From: an uncultured Bacteroidales bacterium
GTDB lineage: Bacteria; Bacteroidota; Bacteroidia; Bacteroidales; Bacteroidaceae
NCBI GenBank assembly: GCA_937995875.1
Contig: CALKIW010000151.1
Span: 1-7,427, forward strand
DNA length: 7,427 bases
Reading direction: 5' to 3'
In this document: positions 1 through 4,195 of the stretch, one piece after another
Layout: the number at the start of each line of letters is the position of its first letter
Numbering within the stretch: position 1 is the first letter of the stretch
Made by a program: the position numbers and the translations under genes
Notes under the pieces: generated by a model
The model's input: the letters and a program-made list of their open reading frames with translations, nothing else
Databases searched by the model: none
Told to the model about the DNA's origin: nothing

Positions 1-285
1 AAGATACTGAACGGCTTTGCATGGAAAGGCATCCGTGTGTATTTGAGTGCTGAGAACCAAAACAACTTCAAGGCAGCGTTCGACCTCAATATGCAGATGG
101 GTGGTGCCATGTTGCCTATTAAGTTCAAACTTGGTGAAGACGCAGAGGGCAAAGCCGTGTACCACACCTTTGAAAACATGGAGGACTTCACGGACTTCTA
201 CACGTCTGCAGTCGCCTACATTAACCAGTGTCTCAATGAGGGCTGGGCAGAAAAGGACAGTTTAGATATGTCGAACTATGAGTAA
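1..285 (+). CDS. Phage tail-fibre-like protein, C-terminal fragment (5' end outside window)
   Basis: The frame is open from base 1 to a TAA at 283-285, so this is the last 94 residues of a longer protein. The GTG at 37 is an internal valine and not a likely start, because the matching sequence begins upstream of it (LNGFAWKGIRVYLSAENQ, residues 3-20). The pattern G-F-x-W-K-G...L-S-x-E-N-Q...K-A-A-x-D-L, then FKLGED...YHTFENMEDFTDFYTSAVAYI, then a C-terminal W-x-x-K-D, is one I recognise from C-terminal domains attached to phage tail-fibre or tail-associated proteins in Bacteroides phages (DUF4376-like, from memory). The expected role is in the distal tail or host-recognition region, but the receptor-binding part would be upstream and is not visible. 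Its last codons overlap the next gene by 8 bases, so the two are probably co-transcribed and translationally coupled. The fragment is solid as coding sequence; the family assignment is moderate. Confidence 0.75.
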   Translation, partial: KILNGFAWKGIRVYLSAENQNNFKAAFDLNMQMGGAMLPIKFKLGEDAEGKAVYHTFENMEDFTDFYTSAVAYINQCLNEGWAEKDSLDMSNYE

Positions 286-565
286 CGGTTGCGGTTGTGC
301 CAAAGGTCTGCTGAAATATATCAAGCCCCCATACGCCAAGAAGTATTATGCAGCGTGCTGCATCCATGATGATGACTATGACTGTGGAGGCGACAGACAC
401 AACCGTAAGGAGGCAGACCTGAGGCTGTTTGCTAACTGTATAAAGATAATAGTCCATAGTCATACTTACAATCCGTGCAGGTGCGTATGGATGTCCATTA
501 TTGCACTGATGTACTATTATTCCGTTAGGATAATGGGACATCGGTACTTCAAATTCAGAAAATAA
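278..565 (+). CDS. Small cysteine-rich phospholipase A2-like protein
   Basis: A 95-residue protein starting at an ATG that overlaps the previous gene by 8 bases. The key segment is CCIHDDDYDCGG (residues 27-38) followed by EADLRLF (45-51). This matches the phospholipase A2 active-site layout: catalytic His30, neighbouring Asp31, HDxxY spacing to Tyr34, and a second helix with A46-D47...F51, as in the short parvovirus VP1 and bacterial PLA2 domains. The N-terminal NGCGCAKG (3-10) could be a shortened calcium-binding loop, which is weak. There are eight cysteines (5, 7, 27, 28, 36, 54, 67, 69), enough for four disulfides, which suggests the active form is outside the cytoplasm, yet no signal peptide is visible. 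Residues 70-87 are hydrophobic and could be a membrane segment. If active, it would hydrolyse the sn-2 ester of phospholipids, either in host-envelope damage at lysis or carried in the virion for entry. The fold call is fairly good; activity and timing are inference. Confidence 0.72.
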   Translation: MSNGCGCAKGLLKYIKPPYAKKYYAACCIHDDDYDCGGDRHNRKEADLRLFANCIKIIVHSHTYNPCRCVWMSIIALMYYYSVRIMGHRYFKFRK

Positions 566-570
566 CCCAC

Positions 571-601
571 AAGGTCGTACCGATTGGTACGCCCTTATTT
601 T
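571..601 (+). terminator. Rho-independent terminator after the PLA2-like gene
   Basis: The stem pairs AAGG (571-574) with CCTT (593-596) and CGTACC (576-581) with GGTACG (586-591). There is one T/C mismatch (575/592) and a four-base GATT loop. It is followed by ATTTTAT, a short T-rich run, on the + strand. It lies 5 bases after the preceding stop codon and upstream of the promoter element at 647, so it probably separates the tail-associated transcript from the lysis transcript. The T-run is short and interrupted, so read-through is likely to be partial. Confidence 0.6.
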
Positions 602-646
602 ATACCGTCTTACAATAGATAAAAAAGGCAAACAGTATTTGGTGAG

Positions 647-654
647 TAATTTTG
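647..654 (+). promoter_or_regulatory. Bacteroidetes-type promoter -7 element (TAATTTTG) for the lysis operon
   Basis: TAATTTTG matches the Bacteroidetes sigma-ABfr -7 consensus TAnnTTTG exactly and continues as CA. It lies 24 bases before the ATG at 679, so the transcript would have a short leader of roughly 15-20 bases. It sits just after the terminator at 571-601, where a new transcript would be expected. No good -33 TTTG element is present about 19-21 bases upstream; that stretch is A-rich (AAAAAAGGCAAA). Activity may therefore be modest or need a phage factor. Confidence 0.5.
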
Positions 655-678
655 CACATAACCAAATATATTTTGCTT

Positions 679-942
679 ATGAAGATAGAAAAGGACAAAA
701 ATATACATTTTGTGGCATGCCTTGCGGTAGCCATGTGTATTACCGTATTAGAAGTGTGTATCGGAACAGGCGCATTTGGCGCATGGCTGGCAGGTTTTAT
801 TGGAGGAACAGCCTGTGGAGTTGGCAAGGAATACGGCGACTATCGCAATCCAAACAACAAATGGGATAATTACGACCTGCTCGTTGATGTGTTGGGCGCA
901 CTGGCTGGAGGATGTGTAGGACTTTTGGCATTGTTACTATAA
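679..942 (+). CDS. Small glycine-rich membrane protein, possible accessory holin or antiholin
   Basis: An 87-residue protein starting at the ATG at 679. A TTG nine codons upstream is in frame, but it would place the start inside the promoter element. Residues 8-27 and 29-48 are hydrophobic, the second rich in Gly/Ala (GAFGAWLAGFIGG), and residues 67-87 form a third hydrophobic stretch ending in GLLALLL at the C-terminus. Between them lies a polar segment, GKEYGDYRNPNNKWDNYD (49-66). A glycine-rich helix, then GKE-Y-D, a W-x-x-x-D-L-x-x-D turn and a last helix resemble short YfiM/DUF2279-like membrane proteins seen in Bacteroidetes genomes and phages; this is from memory and tentative. First gene of the lysis run, 15 bases before the holin-like gene. 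It could be a holin, an antiholin or an unrelated membrane protein. The coding call is good and the role is open. Confidence 0.6.
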   Translation: MKIEKDKNIHFVACLAVAMCITVLEVCIGTGAFGAWLAGFIGGTACGVGKEYGDYRNPNNKWDNYDLLVDVLGALAGGCVGLLALLL

Positions 943-957
943 ACGAAAGACAGACAT

Positions 958-1443
958 ATGCAGGAATTTAAGTATGTAATTTGCAGTATCATCAGCGGAA
1001 TACTTAGTTTGCTGTTCCCCATCAAGGACTTTATGCTGGCCATGGTAATAGTATTTGGCTTTAACTATATATTCGGATGGGTAGCAGGAATGACCAATGG
1101 TGAGAAGTGGAGTTTGAAAAAGTCAATGGTATTCTTCTATCATTGTACCATCTTCTTCGTTCTTACTGCTGCCATATTCATAACAGGACATTTCATGCAC
1201 GCAGGAGATGAGACTCTGGGCGTGGTGAAAGCCCTATGCGGTGTGGCTATATGGTTTTACGCTACCAATGTAGTCAGGAACTGGAAAGTAATGCTTGTTG
1301 AGGGCACGACGATGTGGAAGATTGCCGGCTTTATCTATTATGTTATGACACTGAAGATGGTCGATAAGATACCTTATCTTGGTGAATATCTTAAAAAGGC
1401 TGATGCAGACGGACATGTCAAGAATAACGATAAGATTTTATAA
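958..1443 (+). CDS. Multi-pass phage holin-like protein
   Basis: A 161-residue, strongly hydrophobic protein placed two bases before the endolysin gene. Membrane segments can be read at about residues 5-21, 24-44, 56-79 and 88-106, with a possible fifth at 119-133. A charged cytoplasmic tail follows (LKKADADGHVKNNDKI, 145-160). The layout, with a short N-terminal helix, P-I-K-D-F into helix 2, a G-E-K-W-S loop and then two helices, resembles the toxin-secretion/phage-lysis holin group (phage_holin_4-like), though it is somewhat longer than the roughly 140 residues usual there. The expected role is to oligomerise in the inner membrane at a set time and open holes that let the amidase reach peptidoglycan. 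The start ATG follows a short A-rich leader with no Shine-Dalgarno site. Position and topology support the call; sequence identity to a named family was not tested. Confidence 0.75.
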   Translation: MQEFKYVICSIISGILSLLFPIKDFMLAMVIVFGFNYIFGWVAGMTNGEKWSLKKSMVFFYHCTIFFVLTAAIFITGHFMHAGDETLGVVKALCGVAIWFYATNVVRNWKVMLVEGTTMWKIAGFIYYVMTLKMVDKIPYLGEYLKKADADGHVKNNDKIL

Positions 1444-1445
1444 GC

Positions 1446-2027
1446 ATGAAAATACTTATTGACAACGGCCATGGTCGTGATACTCCTGGCAAGCGCAGTC
1501 CTGATGGGCGGCTTCGGGAGTATGCTTATGCACGAGAGATAGCCCAAATGGTTGTTGATGCTCTTAGAAGCAAAGGGTATGATGCACAGCGCATCGTAAC
1601 CGAAGAAAACGATGTATCGTTGAAAGAGCGTTGCCACAGGGTGAATGCTATTTGTAAACAATACGGTACAAGGAATGTGCTGCTGGTCAGTATTCACAAT
1701 AATGCTGCTGGTGCAGATGGTAAATGGAAGTCAGCCCGAGGCTGGAGTGCCCACATTAGTCTGAACGCATCACTGGCAAGCAAGACTTTTGCGAGAAGCC
1801 TTATCAAGGCAGCTGATGAGCAAGGGCTGAAAATACGCAGGTATAGCACAGAACAACCTTATTGGTATCAAAACCTCGCAATATGCAGAGACACTCTTTG
1901 TGCAGCCGTCTTGACAGAAAATCTCTTTCAGGACAACAAGGAAGATATTACATTTCTCATGAGCGATGAGGGAAAGGCTACTATTACCGCCTTGCATGTG
2001 AACGGAATTATTGATTATCTATCTTAA
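1446..2027 (+). CDS. N-acetylmuramoyl-L-alanine amidase (Amidase_3-type endolysin)
   Basis: A 193-residue zinc amidase that should cut the bond between N-acetylmuramic acid and L-alanine in peptidoglycan. The domain spans the whole protein. IDNGHG (5-10) supplies zinc ligand His9, RLREYAYAR (22-30) supplies the Glu25 ligand, VSIHNNAAG (81-89) supplies the His84 ligand, and LTENLF (156-161) carries the catalytic Glu158. TPGKRSPDG (13-21) is typical of the Bacteroidetes phage and prophage subgroup. There is no signal peptide and no separate cell-wall-binding domain, so export should depend on the holin encoded two bases upstream. The length of about 190 residues is normal for a single-domain Amidase_3 endolysin. 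All metal and catalytic positions are present, so it is predicted to be active. The ATG at 1446 begins directly at the first beta strand, supporting this start. This is the firmest functional call in the window. Confidence 0.93.
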   Translation: MKILIDNGHGRDTPGKRSPDGRLREYAYAREIAQMVVDALRSKGYDAQRIVTEENDVSLKERCHRVNAICKQYGTRNVLLVSIHNNAAGADGKWKSARGWSAHISLNASLASKTFARSLIKAADEQGLKIRRYSTEQPYWYQNLAICRDTLCAAVLTENLFQDNKEDITFLMSDEGKATITALHVNGIIDYLS

Positions 2028-2039
2028 ACTAACAACAGT

Positions 2040-2573
2040 ATGAAGAAGTATCTCTGGCTTATTATAGCCGTCATCATCTCATCGTGTGTAACACTCTTCC
2101 TTACAAAAGGGAGGAAGCAGGAAAGGCAGAAGTCTTGGCACGACAGAATAACAGACACTATCATATATAGGGACACCATTCCCTACTATATGCCTGTGCC
2201 TGATACTGTCAAGCCCAATGGCAAAACAAAGGTAACACTTAGCGCAAAGAGACTTCGTGAAGCCCTTGACAGTCTGCCCCATATAAGAGCAGATACTACA
2301 AGTGTGGCATCATTACAAGAGGAAAGCGACAACATACAGATAGAATTACCCATGTCGCAATCCGTGTATAAAAGTGATGACTATACTGCATACTTCAGTG
2401 GCGTAAATGGGCGACTTGACAGTATCTTCGTTTATCCGAAGCGTGAAATAATAACAATTAGGAAGCCTCCTAAGCACTGGCATATAGGTATATCCGGCGG
2501 CTATGGGGCAACATCGCAAGGATTTAAGCCATATATCGGCATTGGAATAACTTACTCTCTAATCTCTTTCTGA
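2040..2573 (+). CDS. Spanin-like, membrane-anchored protein with outer-membrane-strand-like C-terminus (DUF6808-like)
   Basis: A 177-residue protein 12 bases after the amidase. Residues 4-21 form one hydrophobic segment after MKK. Within it, I13-S14-S15-C16 fits a lipobox, so the N-terminus is either an uncleaved inner-membrane helix (favoured by the hydrophobic VTLFL after the Cys) or a lipoprotein signal. Residues 24-145 are polar and charged, with a D-T-I-I-Y-R-D-T-I-P stretch and a helix-prone segment at 68-98. Residues 147-177 alternate hydrophobic and small or polar residues around SGGYG and PYIGIGITYSLISF and end in Phe, as in beta strands of outer-membrane barrels recognised by the BAM complex. 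I recognise this layout as DUF6808-like in Bacteroides phages, from memory. Its place directly after holin and endolysin is where Rz-type spanins sit, so a role in disrupting the outer membrane is a reasonable inference. No separate o-spanin gene was seen. Confidence 0.65.
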   Translation: MKKYLWLIIAVIISSCVTLFLTKGRKQERQKSWHDRITDTIIYRDTIPYYMPVPDTVKPNGKTKVTLSAKRLREALDSLPHIRADTTSVASLQEESDNIQIELPMSQSVYKSDDYTAYFSGVNGRLDSIFVYPKREIITIRKPPKHWHIGISGGYGATSQGFKPYIGIGITYSLISF

Positions 2574-2574
2574 T

Positions 2575-3030
2575 ATGGAAACGATAACAGTAATCATTTC
2601 ACAGAGTGATGTGTACAATGAAGTTGCAAAAGCAACGGATTATACTGGCTCAAAACTGATAGACGGAGACGAGAATGCCAGGAACCGTATTCTTGCCGTT
2701 GATGAGGATTTCAAAGAATTGGGTCGCTTCTGGGAAGAGAGTGTAACAGCCGTGAATGAGGACTTGAAAGAAATGCTTGTTAGCGGTATAACCGATGCGG
2801 ATAAGAACTACAAGGCAGAATTACAAGTAAGCAAGTCATGGGACAAAACCTTGCAGGAAAGCGTACAGAGTTCACTGCGCAGCTTCTTCATTGACTCCAT
2901 CATCGGACAGTGGTTTAAGTTCGCCAACAAAGGTGAGGCAAAAGAATACTTTGCGGCCGCCGGTGAAACCATGCTGAATGTGGAACGATTGCTTTACGCA
3001 CGCAAACGCCCAACGCTGCCAACAGATTAA
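2575..3030 (+). CDS. Unrecognised protein, first of three related tandem genes (copy A)
   Basis: 151 residues, no membrane segment or signal peptide, starting one base after the previous stop codon. I do not recognise a named family. It shares an architecture with the next two genes. An N-terminal helix contains D-V-Y-N-E-V (12-17), followed by TGSKL (24-28) and an acidic helix E-N-A-R-N-R-I-L (33-40). A beta-like ELQVSKSWD (82-90) then leads into a helix (92-110) and W113-x4-N118-K-G-E-A-K-E-Y125, and the protein ends in a basic tail closing RKRPTLPTD. The W-x4-N and the aromatic 12 residues after the Trp recur in all three copies. It lies between the lysis genes and the convergent structural unit. 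A small virion or assembly component is possible, as is an accessory protein; neither is shown by the sequence. Confidence 0.8.
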   Translation: METITVIISQSDVYNEVAKATDYTGSKLIDGDENARNRILAVDEDFKELGRFWEESVTAVNEDLKEMLVSGITDADKNYKAELQVSKSWDKTLQESVQSSLRSFFIDSIIGQWFKFANKGEAKEYFAAAGETMLNVERLLYARKRPTLPTD

Positions 3031-3049
3031 CAACATAAAATAAGAAAAT

Positions 3050-3559
3050 ATGCCAGACCCAATTTTAGGTGCAAAGAAATCCGTAAAAGCCACCATTAAA
3101 ATTTCATGGTTGCTTTTCGACATCATGAACGAGACCTTTCTTCGTGGTCGCACCATTCAGAACAAGGAAAACCATAAAGAGGTTGCCTCGATGTTCGCCA
3201 GTGAGGATGAGGAAAACCGCGAGAAGATACTCCGAAGCATCAAGAAAGGCTTTGCAGAAGTGAAAACCGAACTCGCAGAGTATCTTGATGAAGACGGAAC
3301 TTCCACCGACAACAGCCATTTCGACGGCAGTCATAATTTGGAACTCAATCTTACCATGCCGAGTAACTTCAATGAGGCTGCTACTGCTGGTATTGGAGAA
3401 GCCGTGCATGACTACCTGAAGAACACAGCCATTGCAGAGTGGTATCTTGTTACAAACAAGGCCGATGCAGAGCAGTACATTGCCCTCGCAACCCGCAGCA
3501 TGGCTTCTATTCAGCAGTCGGTGAGCAAGCGCAGCAGACCGAAGAGACCAACCGATTAA
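3050..3559 (+). CDS. Unrecognised protein, second of three related tandem genes (copy B)
   Basis: 169 residues, soluble, start ATG preceded by the A-rich leader ACATAAAATAAGAAAAT and no Shine-Dalgarno site. It follows the same plan as its neighbours: I-S-W-L-L-F-D-I-M-N (18-27), then LRGRT (31-35), an acidic helix E-D-E-E-N-R-E-K-I-L (52-61), LELNLTMPSNF (97-107), a helix (109-125), and W131-x4-N136-K-A-D-A-E-Q-Y143, ending KRSRPKRPTD. Its C-terminus is closest to copy A: from the Trp onward the two align without gaps and both end R-P-x-x-P-T-D. Its N-terminal half is closer to copy C. A short insert at about 80-95 (DEDGTSTDNSH...) has no match in copy A. The function is unknown. The shared tail between A and B argues for duplication and not chance. 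Confidence 0.82.
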   Translation: MPDPILGAKKSVKATIKISWLLFDIMNETFLRGRTIQNKENHKEVASMFASEDEENREKILRSIKKGFAEVKTELAEYLDEDGTSTDNSHFDGSHNLELNLTMPSNFNEAATAGIGEAVHDYLKNTAIAEWYLVTNKADAEQYIALATRSMASIQQSVSKRSRPKRPTD

Positions 3560-3566
3560 AGGAGAA
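3559..3566 (+). promoter_or_regulatory. Shine-Dalgarno site setting the start of copy C
   Basis: AAGGAGAA overlaps the last base of the upstream stop codon and ends 4 bases before the ATG at 3571. It is unusual here, because the other genes have A-rich leaders and no clear site. It supports the ATG at 3571 over an in-frame GTG at 3439, which would overlap copy B by 121 bases and encode residues unlike the related proteins. Confidence 0.65.
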
Positions 3567-3570
3567 CTAC

Positions 3571-4116
3571 ATGCAGACAGATAAAAGCAATATCCTTGCC
3601 TGTTATACAGACAAAAAAGGCAATATAGAAGCCGTGCTTGGTTTCGAGCGTAGCCAGCTTCTGTATGACATCAAGAACTATGCGTACATAGAAGGGCATA
3701 TCATGCAGACGGACAACCTGCACGCCCAACATACTGTACAGGATGTTGGTGAGGAGGGCAATGTGGACCGTGTTACACGAATACTTGACCTGACCGTTGC
3801 CCAATGCCGGGAGCTGCTATATCCGTACACGAAAAACGAGATTAGCAACCATGAACTTGACGATGTTCTGAAAGAACAGCCAACATACGGCATTGTGCTT
3901 AGTCTGCCTGCTGATTTCTCACAGACAACGCTCAATCTGTTAGCTAAACTCATTCATGAGTATATCGTATGCTATACAGTAGCAGACTGGATGAGCATCA
4001 CCAATCCTGCCAAGGCTGATACTTGGGCGGTCAAGGCAGAAGATATGGAGAGCCAAATACGGGTGGCACTGCATAGCAGAGTGAACAGATACAGACGGCG
4101 ATTGTCGGTGTTCTGA
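3571..4116 (+). CDS. Unrecognised protein, third of three related tandem genes (copy C)
   Basis: 181 residues when started at the ATG 5 bases after the GGAG-containing site; no membrane segment. It repeats the plan of copies A and B: L-L-Y-D-I-K-N-Y-A-Y (30-39), I-E-G-H-I (40-44), an acidic stretch with V-D-R-V-T-R-I-L (65-72), VLSLPADFSQ (109-118), a helix (120-138), then W140-x4-N145-P-A-K-A-D-T-W152. It ends in a very basic tail (RVNRYRRRLSVF). A short N-terminal addition (LACYTDKKGNIEAVLGF, 9-25) resembles two beta strands and is absent from copy A. It lacks the P-T-D ending shared by A and B, so it is the most diverged member. It is the last gene before the terminator at 4136. The function is not known. 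Confidence 0.8.
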   Translation: MQTDKSNILACYTDKKGNIEAVLGFERSQLLYDIKNYAYIEGHIMQTDNLHAQHTVQDVGEEGNVDRVTRILDLTVAQCRELLYPYTKNEISNHELDDVLKEQPTYGIVLSLPADFSQTTLNLLAKLIHEYIVCYTVADWMSITNPAKADTWAVKAEDMESQIRVALHSRVNRYRRRLSVF

Positions 4117-4135
4117 TAGAATACTCAAACTGAAC

Positions 4136-4171
4136 AAGGGCAGCCCTGCATCACGCAGAACTGCCCTTTTT
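4136..4171. terminator. Strong terminator between convergent operons, possibly bidirectional
   Basis: AAGGGCAG (4136-4143) pairs perfectly with CTGCCCTT (4161-4168). Inside, CTGC (4146-4149) pairs with GCAG (4155-4158) across a CC/AA internal loop and a five-base ATCAC loop. On the + strand the stem runs straight into a T-run (CCCTTTTTATT), 20 bases after the stop of copy C. On the - strand the stem is followed by GTTCAGTTT, a weaker U-rich tail, about 28 bases past the stop of the 933-aa gene. It is therefore a clear terminator for rightward transcripts and a plausible one for leftward transcripts. Confidence 0.85.
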
Positions 4172-4195
4172 ATTATAAAATGGTATGAAAAGAAT

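Noticed and set aside
37..39. GTG at 37 as the start of the first gene
   Set aside because: The frame is open to base 1 and the recognisable tail-fibre-like sequence (LNGFAWKG) begins upstream of it, so it is an internal codon of a truncated gene.
233..631. 132-aa open frame on the - strand
   Set aside because: It lies antisense to the tail-fibre fragment and the PLA2-like gene, crosses the terminator and has no recognisable motif; a shadow frame.
652..678. TTG start nine codons upstream for the small membrane protein
   Set aside because: The TTG lies inside the TAATTTTG promoter element, so it would not be on the transcript; the ATG at 679 fits better.
3439..3570. Upstream in-frame GTG extension of copy C
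   Set aside because: It overlaps copy B by 121 bases, encodes residues unlike the related proteins, and the Shine-Dalgarno site points to the ATG at 3571.
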